Assembly: GCA_019090225.1 (NCBI GenBank)
Contig: JAHRWI010000318.1
Coordinates: 1-5,924, forward strand
From: Porticoccaceae bacterium
Lineage (GTDB): Bacteria; Pseudomonadota; Gammaproteobacteria; Pseudomonadales; Porticoccaceae
DNA: 5,924 bases
Reading direction: 5' to 3'
Shown here: piece by piece, positions 1 through 5,855 of the stretch
Position numbering within the stretch: position 1 is the stretch's first letter
How the letters are laid out: each line of letters starts with the position of its first letter
Position numbers and translations under genes: made by a program
Notes under the pieces: model-generated
What the model was told of the DNA's origin: nothing
Databases searched by the model: none
Seen by the model: only the letters and a program-made list of their open reading frames with translations

Positions 1-45
1 ATTGCTATTCAGGCAGAATGGTTTATAGATCAATATAAACAATAG
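1..45 (+). CDS. Possible 3' end of an upstream gene (partial)
   Basis: Frame 1 is open from the window edge to a TAG at 43-45 and reads IAIQAEWFIDQYKQ, a plausible amphipathic C-terminus. Frames 2 and 3 both hit a stop within the first 36 bases. If real, the gene ends 40 bases before the SDR start at 86 and could share its transcript. Fourteen codons are too few to assign a family, and an open frame of this length can arise by chance. Confidence 0.3.
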   Translation: MAIQAEWFIDQYKQ

Positions 46-73
46 CTTAATGTATTTATTTAAAGTAAATAAT

Positions 74-78
74 AGGAG
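74..78 (+). promoter_or_regulatory. Ribosome binding site that fixes the SDR start at 86
   Basis: AGGAG lies 7 bases before the ATG at 86. The in-frame ATG further upstream at 50 has no Shine-Dalgarno-like sequence before it and would add 12 residues (MYLFKVNNRRYD) that are absent from SDR N-termini. The 86 start gives MGRVEGKVAIITGG, the normal beginning of the Rossmann fold. Confidence 0.8.
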
Positions 79-85
79 ATATGAT

Positions 86-844
86 ATGGGTAGAGTAGAA
101 GGGAAAGTAGCCATTATTACCGGCGGTGGCATGGGCATGGGCGAATCCCATTCCAGGTTGTTCGCTAAAGAAGGTGCTTGCGTTGTAGTGACTGATATCG
201 ATATCGAAGCCGGTGAAAAGACCGTCGCAGATATCATCGCCGATGGCGGCAAGGCGATTTTTGTTCAACACGATGTGGCTAGTGAAAGCCAGTGGGCGAA
301 TGTCGTTAGTCAGGCCGTTGAGAGTTTTGGCGGTGTCGATATTCTGGTTAACAATGCCGGGATTATCTTTTTTGCCTCATCTCAAAAAACCACAGCGGAT
401 GAGTGGAATAAAACGATGGCGGTTAACCTGCTGGGTGTACACCTCGGTTGCCAGGCAGTCCAGCCGGAAATGGCTAAGCGTGGTGGTGGCTCTATCGTCA
501 ATATTTCATCCATTTCGGGGATTGTTGGCATGCCTAATCAGGCGGCTTATCAGGCATCCAAGGGTGGAGTAAGGCAGTTGACTAAAGCCCTTGCGGTGGA
601 TTATCAAAAGGACAATATTCGTTGCAACAGCATTCATCCTGGGATGATTTGCACACCTATTCTCGGCGATTTGCAGCATGAGTTTGAAAAGGCCAGGGGT
701 TTTCTCGGCCCAGGTGCTCAGCAAGTCACCCGCATGGCAGATCCCATCGAGGTATCGTATCCGGTGCTATTTCTGGCCTCGGATGAAGCCTCCTATGTCA
801 ACGGCACTGAATTAGTGGTTGATAATGGATTTGTTGCTACGTAA
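86..844 (+). CDS. SDR-family NAD-dependent alcohol dehydrogenase, cyclopentanol/cyclohexanol dehydrogenase-like
   Basis: This is a classical short-chain dehydrogenase/reductase of 252 residues, the usual length, expected to be a soluble cytoplasmic tetramer that interconverts a secondary alcohol and a ketone. Visible motifs are the cofactor loop TGGGMGMG (T12-G19), Asp37 at the end of the second strand (favours NAD over NADP), NNAG at 89-92, Asn114, Ser142, Tyr155 and Lys159 (YQASK) as the catalytic tetrad, and HPGMICTP at 184-191. The MGRV start, the GMGMG loop, the HPG-I-TP stretch and the ELVVDNGF end resemble, from memory, cyclopentanol dehydrogenase (CpnA) and related cyclic-alcohol or hydroxysteroid dehydrogenases. 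The fold and cofactor class are secure; the substrate is inferred. A thiolase gene follows in the same direction after 250 bases. No terminator is visible after the stop. Confidence 0.93.
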   Translation: MGRVEGKVAIITGGGMGMGESHSRLFAKEGACVVVTDIDIEAGEKTVADIIADGGKAIFVQHDVASESQWANVVSQAVESFGGVDILVNNAGIIFFASSQKTTADEWNKTMAVNLLGVHLGCQAVQPEMAKRGGGSIVNISSISGIVGMPNQAAYQASKGGVRQLTKALAVDYQKDNIRCNSIHPGMICTPILGDLQHEFEKARGFLGPGAQQVTRMADPIEVSYPVLFLASDEASYVNGTELVVDNGFVAT

Positions 845-967
845 TTATTTCAAGCCTGGCATGATCTGTCGTCAATCTCGCGGCGAAGGTCATGCTATTG
901 CTGATAAGCAGAAACGTCGATCCACATATTCAGAGTAACTGCCAGTCGCAAAAACAGGCCGACTTAT

Positions 968-996
968 TTGAACGCTTTAGTGCTTTGAGCTTTAAT
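968..996 (+). promoter_or_regulatory. Candidate sigma70-type promoter for the thiolase gene
   Basis: TTGAAC (968-973) and TTTAAT (991-996) are separated by exactly 17 bases and match the -35 and -10 consensus at 4/6 and 5/6 positions. Transcription would start near 1003, giving a leader of about 90 bases. The pair sits in the 250-base gap after the SDR, which otherwise contains no convincing ORF, so the thiolase may have its own promoter besides any read-through. Prediction by eye only. Confidence 0.35.
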
Positions 997-1094
997 AAGC
1001 GCCCGGTAAAAACCCTGTTGATACGGGGCTGTAGAAACATCTGTATAGCAAGTATTTCCCCACTCATAATTTGTAAACCAACGAGGATAACATC

Positions 1095-2273
1095 ATGGCT
1101 GAAGCTTATATTGTAGGTGCATTGCGCACGGCGACAGGCAAAAACAGAGGCCGCTTGAGCCATATTCATCCAGTCGACCTGGGTGCAACTTTAATAGACG
1201 GTTTGCTTGATCAAGTCGGTATCGATCCAGAAAAGGTCGATGATTTGATTTTTGGCTGTGTATCCCAAAACAGTGAGCGAGCCGGTAACGTTGGCCGTAA
1301 CGTGGCGCTAGCGTCCAAGTTGGGTGAATCCGTACCAGGCGTTGCCGTAGATCGACAGTGTGGTTCTGCCCAGCAGGCTATCCATTTTGCCGCGCAGGCG
1401 GTGATGTCCGGTACGCAGGATGTGGTGATTGCGGGTGGTGTTGAGTCCATGAGCCGGGTGCCCATGTTCTCTAATATCGAAGATAGCGAAGCTCAGGGCC
1501 GTGGCTTACCAAAAAGCGAGCGCCTGGAAGAAAAATACCCGGGTGTAGAGTTTAGCCAGTTTATGGGTGCTGAATTATTGGCAGAAAAATACGAGATCAA
1601 ACGTGAAGAGCTGGATGAGTTTGCTTATCAAAGCCATATGAAAGCCCATGCTGCGACAGAATCTGGCACCTTTCGTGAGGAAATATTACCGATTGAAGTA
1701 ACCCTCGAAAATGGCGATCTGTTTATCCATGATGCCGATGAAGGCATACGAGCCAATTCCAGTGTTGAAGCGATATCCCAATTAGAGCCACTGGCTCCAG
1801 GTGGCGTAGTTTCCGCAGGCGCAGCCAGTCAGATCAGTGATGGTTCAGCGGCGGTAATGTTGGCCAATACAGAAGCTGTCGAAAAGTATGGACTCAAGCC
1901 CCGTGCTCGTATTCATGCACTCGCGGTGGTGGGTTCTGACCCCGTGATTATGCTCGAAGGCCCAATTCCTGCCACCAAAAAGGCCCTGGAGCGAGCTGGT
2001 CTAACGATTGATGATATTGATGTCTATGAAGTGAATGAAGCCTTTGGTCCGGTTCCTCTGGCCTGGGCGAAAGGTGTCGGTGCCGACCTCAATAAACTCA
2101 ATGTTAATGGCGGGGCGCAGGCCAATGGTCATCCTTTGGGATGTACGGGAGCCAAGCTGATGACAACTCTACTCAATGAGTTGGAGCGCCGTAAAGGTCG
2201 TTATGGCCTACTGGCCATTTGTGAAGGTGGTGGTACGGCTAACGCAACGATTATTGAGCGTCTTGATAGCTAA
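1095..2273 (+). CDS. Acetyl-CoA C-acyltransferase (thiolase)
   Basis: A complete thiolase of 392 residues, the normal family length. Thiolases either cleave 3-ketoacyl-CoA with free CoA (degradative, as in beta-oxidation) or condense two acetyl-CoA. The nucleophilic cysteine is Cys89 in VDRQCGSAQQ; the NEAF motif is at 314-317; the catalytic histidine is His346 in GHPLGCTG (345-352); the second catalytic cysteine is Cys376 in CEGGG (376-380), where Glu replaces the more usual Ile or Gly. GAQANGHPLG and the ERL ending look more like thiolases annotated in fatty-acid, steroid or ring-fragment degradation than like PhaA, but this is an impression and the acyl chain length cannot be read. Start: ATG preceded by GAGGA (1083-1087) at 7 bases. 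The gene is followed by a strong terminator, so it ends its transcript. Confidence 0.96.
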   Translation: MAEAYIVGALRTATGKNRGRLSHIHPVDLGATLIDGLLDQVGIDPEKVDDLIFGCVSQNSERAGNVGRNVALASKLGESVPGVAVDRQCGSAQQAIHFAAQAVMSGTQDVVIAGGVESMSRVPMFSNIEDSEAQGRGLPKSERLEEKYPGVEFSQFMGAELLAEKYEIKREELDEFAYQSHMKAHAATESGTFREEILPIEVTLENGDLFIHDADEGIRANSSVEAISQLEPLAPGGVVSAGAASQISDGSAAVMLANTEAVEKYGLKPRARIHALAVVGSDPVIMLEGPIPATKKALERAGLTIDDIDVYEVNEAFGPVPLAWAKGVGADLNKLNVNGGAQANGHPLGCTGAKLMTTLLNELERRKGRYGLLAICEGGGTANATIIERLDS

Positions 2274-2290
2274 GTTATTCTGGATCGTCC

Positions 2291-2323
2291 AAAAAAAGCC
2301 CCGAATCAATAGGGGCTTTTTTT
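2291..2323. terminator. Bidirectional rho-independent terminator between thiolase and convergent SDR
   Basis: Seven A, then GCCCC (2298-2302), a 9-base loop (2303-2311), then GGGGC (2312-2316) and eight T (2317-2324). The GC stem with A-run before and T-run after works on both strands: it ends the thiolase transcript 18 bases after its stop and can end the opposing SDR transcript arriving from the right. Confidence 0.92.
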
Positions 2324-2347
2324 TGGCTTTGGTTTATTGATACCAGG

Positions 2348-2367
2348 TGGCATCACTGCTGATGCCA
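2348..2367 (-). repeat. Hairpin just downstream of the second SDR stop
   Basis: TGGCATCA (2348-2355) and TGATGCCA (2360-2367) are perfect 8-base arms around a 4-base loop. On the minus strand this hairpin begins 6 bases after the stop of the SDR at 2374-3201 and precedes the bidirectional terminator by about 25 bases. It has no T-run, so it is not a classical terminator; it could protect the mRNA 3' end. Structure seen directly; role inferred. Confidence 0.55.
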
Positions 2368-2373
2368 AATAAA

Positions 2374-3201
2374 TTAACTGGCTGAGGAAGGACGATACAC
2401 CCGGATTGGGTGATAGGACTTCTGATACTTGGGCTGCCTGGCCCAATGAACGCCAGCGGCAGTGCCACCATCGACCGCAATTGCCTGACCAGTGACAAAG
2501 CCGGAGCGATCACCGGCTAACCAGCAGGCCATCTGGGCAATATCGTCGGGCTGACCGGTGCGAGGAATGGCCTGCATGATTTTTAAATCCATAGCGCCGG
2601 CTTTATCTTCCCTGCCAACCGTATTGGTTGACAGAGGGGTTTCAATAAAACCGGGACAGATGGCGTTAACGCGAATATTATTTTCGCCGACCTCCAGGGC
2701 TACGGATTTGGTCAGGTGCACCACCGCGGCTTTAGCCACCGAATAGAGGTGGGGCGTGTGGCCACAAATTAATGCGGCAACACTGGCGGTATTGATTAAA
2801 CTGCCGCCACCTTGTTTTTTGAGCGCTGGGATGGCGTGTTTCATACCCAGAAATACGCCTTTGACCAGGACATTCATGGTGATGTCGTAATCCTCAACCG
2901 GGGTGTCTTCCAGGGGGCCAATTGCGCCACCGAAACCTGCATTGCTGAATAGGCAATCGAGCCGGCCCCATTCGCTGCCCGCTTTGTCTATAGCGGCTTT
3001 AACCTGATCTTCGATGGTGACATCGGTTTTGATGTAAACCGCCGAGCCTTTTAGGGAGTCTGCCAAGGCCTGGCCTTTTTCCTCCTGCATATCTGCGATC
3101 ACGACCCGTGCGCCTTCTTCAATAAAGCGTTTTACGGTGCCTTCGCCGATGCCGCTTGCGCCGCCGGTGATGACTGCGACTTTTCCGTCAAGTTCTGCCA
3201 T
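2374..3201 (-). CDS. SDR-family oxidoreductase with a C-terminal extension
   Basis: A classical short-chain dehydrogenase/reductase, cytoplasmic, expected to oxidise a hydroxyl or reduce a keto group with NAD(H). Motifs: TGGASGIG (T12-G19), Asp37 after the second strand (NAD preference), SNAG at 86-89 (Ser replacing the first Asn of NNAG, a known variant), Asn110, Ser140, Tyr153 and Lys157 (YSVAK), CPGFIETP at 182-189, and VDGG at 243-246. Many SDRs end within a few residues of VDGG; this one continues to residue 275 with a basic, aromatic tail including HWARQPKYQ and YHPIRVYRP. The length is therefore about 20 residues above the usual ~250. Start: ATG at 3201 with AGGA (3209-3212 on the complement) 7 bases before it. 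It is convergent with the thiolase and divergent from the hydrolase, so transcribed separately from both. Substrate unknown; a hydroxysteroid- or hydroxyacyl-type substrate would fit the neighbourhood. Confidence 0.93.
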   Translation of the reverse strand: MAELDGKVAVITGGASGIGEGTVKRFIEEGARVVIADMQEEKGQALADSLKGSAVYIKTDVTIEDQVKAAIDKAGSEWGRLDCLFSNAGFGGAIGPLEDTPVEDYDITMNVLVKGVFLGMKHAIPALKKQGGGSLINTASVAALICGHTPHLYSVAKAAVVHLTKSVALEVGENNIRVNAICPGFIETPLSTNTVGREDKAGAMDLKIMQAIPRTGQPDDIAQMACWLAGDRSGFVTGQAIAVDGGTAAGVHWARQPKYQKSYHPIRVYRPSSAS

Positions 3202-3354
3202 TTGATTATCCTGTGGTATTGTTTAATGAATGGATGGGAAACATCTAAAATATTAGCAGGGCGATCAAAACAGCTTAGCGGATTGGGGTCAAATGCCCGT
3301 GTATATTTGACTATTTGAGCAGCTCTCGAACAATCAATTGATGTGGTGAAGAGA
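3202..3354. promoter_or_regulatory. Divergent promoter region between SDR and hydrolase
   Basis: These 153 bases separate two genes read outward, so both promoters should lie here. Toward the SDR (minus strand), TTGACC (complement of 3287-3292) and TTTGAT (complement of 3264-3269) are 17 bases apart. Toward the hydrolase, TTGACT (3307-3312) and AACAAT (3329-3334) are 16 bases apart. Both pairs are only moderate matches. A short AT-rich palindromic stretch, CTAAAATATTAG (3245-3256), could be a regulator site but is weak. Confidence 0.3.
3345..3349 (+). promoter_or_regulatory. Likely ribosome binding site deciding the hydrolase start
   Basis: GGTGA matches the 3' half of the AGGAGGTGA anti-16S consensus and stands 5 bases before the ATG at 3355. 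The alternative in-frame starts GTG 3343 and GTG 3346 have no purine-rich site upstream (CAATCAATTGAT). The choice affects only the first four residues. Confidence 0.45.
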
Positions 3355-4443
3355 ATGATCCCGGAAGAGTACCAACATAAGCTGGATGATTTACAGCAGG
3401 GCTTGCTGGTCTGGTTGCGAGCCTTTGAGTATGAAAACGAAGAATTGGAATTTAAAGCGGTGGGTGAGTCCCAGGCCCGCCTTAAAGACGCCGCCGATGA
3501 TTTGTTCTCCAAGGCTGCAGCTGAATTCACCAGGCTTACCCCGCCTGATCCCTGTGCCGATTTACACCTGACATTTTCGACGGCATTGAATTATTTTGGC
3601 GAAGCCAACGATGCTTACCTTGCCGGAGGTGGGCCAACTTTTAGTAATTCGTTTTTACAAAGCCGAACCTTTTATGGCAAAGGCCTTGATCGGCTTTATC
3701 AGATCCGGATGGAGCTACCCATCCTCGAAGCGTTCTGGTTTACCGAGGCTGCATTAGCGAATAAGGATAAACTTGATCCCTTATTTCCCCGAGCAGAGCA
3801 GGCGGTGGGGATCATACGCAAACCCGAAACCAGCGAGCACGCCCGTTATTCGCTCTACGTCCCTGAAAATTATGATCACGATCAGGCCTGGCCCGTTATC
3901 GTCGCCTTGCACGGCGGCTATGGTAGTGGCGAGGATTATCTGTGGGCCTGGTTGCGGCTGGCTAAAAGCAGTGGTCACATCCTTATCTCGCCAAAAGCCC
4001 TGGGTGTTACCTGGTCGGTACTGGAGCCGCCGGTGGATGCTGCATCTATTAAGGCCTGCGTTGAAGAAGTTTGCGGAGAATATAATATTGATCGCCAGCG
4101 AATATTCTTAACGGGTTTATCTGATGGCGGGACGTATAGTTATTTGGCTGCGTTTTTAAATCCCGACTTATTTGCCGGTGTAGCGCCCATCGCTGGGGAG
4201 CTAAGTCAGATTTCCGATCCGATGTTGCGTAAAAAAGCCGCTCATAATGTGCCCTTTTATGTAATTCATGGGGCGCATGATCATATTTTTCATATCAAAA
4301 CCGTGCAGAGTACTTGTGGCCTGTTAGAGCATTTGGGCTATAAGCTTAAGTTTGATGAGCTGCCCGACTGGGGCCATGCTTACCCCTATAAAATAAATGA
4401 AGAAAGGGTTCTACCCTGGTTTGAGTCGCTAAATAAAGCATAA
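3355..4443 (+). CDS. Alpha/beta-hydrolase (esterase-like) with an unassigned N-terminal helical domain
   Basis: The protein has 362 residues from ATG 3355 (366 from GTG 3343). The C-terminal half, from about residue 160, is an alpha/beta-hydrolase of the phospholipase/carboxylesterase or PHB-depolymerase-like type: strand VIVALHGG with oxyanion-hole HGG at 186-188, nucleophile Ser256 in GLSDGG (254-259), probable acid Asp309 in HGAHDHIF, and His341 in WGHAYP. The triad is complete, so a working serine hydrolase acting on an ester or thioester is likely. Residues 1-150 are mostly helical and charged, with no motif I recognise; they make the protein much longer than the ~220 residues of simple carboxylesterases. 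No signal peptide is visible, so it should be cytoplasmic. A small membrane protein gene follows after 68 bases in the same direction and may be co-transcribed. The substrate is unknown. Confidence 0.9.
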   Translation: MIPEEYQHKLDDLQQGLLVWLRAFEYENEELEFKAVGESQARLKDAADDLFSKAAAEFTRLTPPDPCADLHLTFSTALNYFGEANDAYLAGGGPTFSNSFLQSRTFYGKGLDRLYQIRMELPILEAFWFTEAALANKDKLDPLFPRAEQAVGIIRKPETSEHARYSLYVPENYDHDQAWPVIVALHGGYGSGEDYLWAWLRLAKSSGHILISPKALGVTWSVLEPPVDAASIKACVEEVCGEYNIDRQRIFLTGLSDGGTYSYLAAFLNPDLFAGVAPIAGELSQISDPMLRKKAAHNVPFYVIHGAHDHIFHIKTVQSTCGLLEHLGYKLKFDELPDWGHAYPYKINEERVLPWFESLNKA

Positions 4444-4511
4444 ATATTTCCATTGATGGGCTTTAGGTGCAAGGTAATAAGTCATTAGCAACAGATAACA
4501 GGTAATCAATT

Positions 4512-5018
4512 ATGTCTCTTTCTGACCTGGCTAATATGGCCGAAATACTCGGCGCGATGACCATCGTCAGCGGAATGATCTTTGGGATTTATCAGTTATC
4601 CGAATTCCGTAAGCAGCGCACCGAGGTGATTGCCTCAGAGTTGATGAAAACTTTTTATAGCCCAGAGCTTTCCCGCGCCGTGGCCTTGATTCGTTCTTTG
4701 CCCGATAACGCGAGCGCAGAAGAATTGCGTAGCCTGGGGCCGGAGGGGGAAGAGGCCGCTGTACAACTCTGTACCATTTTTGAAACCATGGGTGTGCTGG
4801 TGCATGAAAGGATAGCAACCTATACCCTGGTCGAGCAGTTGGCTGGCGGAATGATCTGTGTGATGTATCGCAAACTGGCTGTTTGGCTAGAGACTATCCG
4901 AGAGGAGCAAGAACAGCCGTCCTGGGCAGAGTGGTTTCAGTGGTTGGCAGAGCAATTATCCAAAAGCAAAACACAAAGTCAGCCAGCCCATCTCAAGTTT
5001 AGACATTGGCGACCTTGA
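4512..5018 (+). CDS. Small membrane-anchored protein, DUF4760-like
   Basis: A 168-residue protein with one clear N-terminal transmembrane segment (about residues 9-29, ending GMIFGIYQL), followed by the positive patch FRKQR (32-36), which predicts a cytoplasmic C-terminal part. The rest is helical, with patterns such as FYSPELSRAVALI, FETMGVLVHERIATY, YRKLAVWLETIR and WAEWFQWLAEQL. This layout of a membrane helix, a helix with a SPE motif, a FE-GVLV segment and a terminal WFQWLAE recalls the DUF4760 family, recognised from memory and not verified. No catalytic motif is visible and the function is unknown. The start ATG has only a weak AGGT (4500-4503) 8 bases upstream. It lies 68 bases after the hydrolase with no terminator between, so an operon of the two is plausible. 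It converges on the DUF4124 gene. Confidence 0.8.
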   Translation: MSLSDLANMAEILGAMTIVSGMIFGIYQLSEFRKQRTEVIASELMKTFYSPELSRAVALIRSLPDNASAEELRSLGPEGEEAAVQLCTIFETMGVLVHERIATYTLVEQLAGGMICVMYRKLAVWLETIREEQEQPSWAEWFQWLAEQLSKSKTQSQPAHLKFRHWRP

Positions 5019-5084
5019 CATCTGACCGGCGAGGCTGAGTTCGCCAGGGTCCGGTCGTGGGAGCTTAGCTTCGTGATATTTCAG

Positions 5085-5720
5085 TTAACGACGTTTTAAT
5101 TGTGGAGAATAGGGTTGAACTTGAGAGCGTTTACTTGATTCTGGCATGTATCCCTGCGCTTTATGGCCTATTCTCCGGCTACCAAACTGAAGTGAAGCAC
5201 TAGACCGTGATGAGCGAAAACCAAGATTGACGCCGACGGAATACGGTTCACGACGATAATGGCTTGAGCGGCGGTCGTAGGGGGCATAGGGATAATGATC
5301 GTCGAGATAGAGTGGGTTTTGGCCGCTGTGGGGGTGATGGTCAGGTCTGTGCTTGCGCCTGTGACTACTGGGATAGCGGTAATAGGTGGGGTCCGCGGCC
5401 GGGTAATACACGACGCTCGCTTGCTCAGGCGTATTGCTTTCCCGTTCTTTTTCCCGCTGTAACTCCCGGGCCTGCCTATCTTCCTGCAAGCGTTTGGTGG
5501 TCGCGACCATTCTTTCCAGCCGCTTATCGAGTTCCGCGTCGCTACTTTCACTTGCTGGCGCGATCTCGATAAGTTCGAAATCGATAGCTTCTTTAGAGGG
5601 CTTGTCTCCGTAAGAGATACGACCAGCGGAGTCTGTGGATTTAAAAACAGTCGTTTCAGAAAGCACATCTGCCGTCGCGAAAGTGAAACTGAGAACTATC
5701 ATAAGATGGTGTGCTTGCAT
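5085..5720 (-). CDS. Secreted DUF4124-domain protein with His/Tyr/Arg-rich tail
   Basis: A 211-residue exported protein. Residues 1-21 look like a signal peptide (MQAHH, then hydrophobic LMIVLSFTFATA) with likely cleavage after VLS before Glu22; the n-region carries histidines rather than Lys/Arg, which is atypical. Residues 22-53 match the DUF4124 pattern: TVFKSTDSAGRISYGDKPS corresponds to the usual VYKW-D-G-hYSD-P core. Residues 55-98 form a highly charged helix, probably a coiled coil (ELDKRLERM, RLQEDRQARELQREKERE). Residues 104-160 are low-complexity and rich in Tyr, His, Pro and Arg (HRRKHRPDHHPH, DDHYPYAPYDRR), and the end is Ser/Arg-rich and basic. The start ATG at 5720 is supported by GGGAGG (complement of 5730-5735) 9 bases upstream. 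DUF4124 proteins are periplasmic or envelope-associated with no defined role. The upstream leader carries tandem repeats and a palindrome. Confidence 0.88.
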   Translation of the reverse strand: MQAHHLMIVLSFTFATADVLSETTVFKSTDSAGRISYGDKPSKEAIDFELIEIAPASESSDAELDKRLERMVATTKRLQEDRQARELQREKERESNTPEQASVVYYPAADPTYYRYPSSHRRKHRPDHHPHSGQNPLYLDDHYPYAPYDRRSSHYRREPYSVGVNLGFRSSRSSASLQFGSRRIGHKAQGYMPESSKRSQVQPYSPQLKRR

Positions 5721-5765
5721 ATCTGATCGCCTCCCTGTTTAGCTGTAATTGAATGTTTGCAACTG

Positions 5766-5807
5766 GATGCCTGCACTTTGATATCTGCACCTTGATACCT
5801 GCACATT
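5766..5807. repeat. Three tandem 14-base repeats upstream of the DUF4124 gene
   Basis: Copies are GATGCCTGCACTTT (5766-5779), GATATCTGCACCTT (5780-5793) and GATACCTGCACATT (5794-5807). They share the core CTGCAC and fit GATRYCTGCACNTT, with no spacer. A decayed fourth copy may precede them (5752-5765, 8 of 14 matches). They lie 46-87 bases upstream of the minus-strand start at 5720, in the likely promoter or leader. They could be direct-repeat regulator sites or a slippage-prone minisatellite. Confidence 0.8.
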
Positions 5808-5825
5808 GCTGCCCAGCCCTTGGCA

Positions 5826-5855
5826 CCAATAATCTAATCTCGATTAGATTATTGG
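5826..5855. repeat. Perfect 14-base inverted repeat, possible operator
   Basis: CCAATAATCTAATC (5826-5839) and GATTAGATTATTGG (5842-5855) are exact reverse complements separated by only TC. The 2-base spacer and AT-rich arms without a T-run argue against a terminator and suggest a site for a dimeric regulator. It lies 106 bases upstream of the DUF4124 start. A gene beyond the right edge could equally be its target. Confidence 0.75.

Noticed and set aside
53..71. AT-only inverted repeat TATTTA / TAAATA before the first SDR
   Set aside because: Six-base A/T arms in a very AT-rich leader are expected by chance and would form only a weak hairpin.
50..85. Longer SDR starting at the ATG at 50
   Set aside because: No ribosome binding site precedes it, while AGGAG is ideally placed for 86, and the extra residues do not fit the SDR N-terminus.
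193..204. GATATCGATATC palindrome
   Set aside because: It lies within the SDR coding sequence and is explained by the codons for DIDI after the second Rossmann strand.
892..1116. Plus-strand 74-codon ORF in the gap before the thiolase
   Set aside because: No RBS, unusual composition, and it runs into the thiolase gene out of frame; the gap is better explained as promoter and leader.
3132..3530. Minus-strand 132-codon ORF spanning the divergent region
   Set aside because: It overlaps the start of the SDR and of the hydrolase, both well supported, and its composition is not protein-like.
5024..5056. Possible terminator hairpin between the convergent 3' ends
   Set aside because: GACCGG (5024-5029) with CCGGTC (5051-5056), or inner GGCGA (5028-5032) with TCGCC (5041-5045), can pair, but the two stems share bases and there is no T-run on either strand.
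5264..5572. Plus-strand 102-codon ORF opposite the DUF4124 gene
   Set aside because: Its Gly/Arg/Cys-rich product mirrors the antisense of a low-complexity His/Tyr/Arg region, it has no good start site, and the minus-strand gene has a signal peptide, a domain match and a strong RBS.
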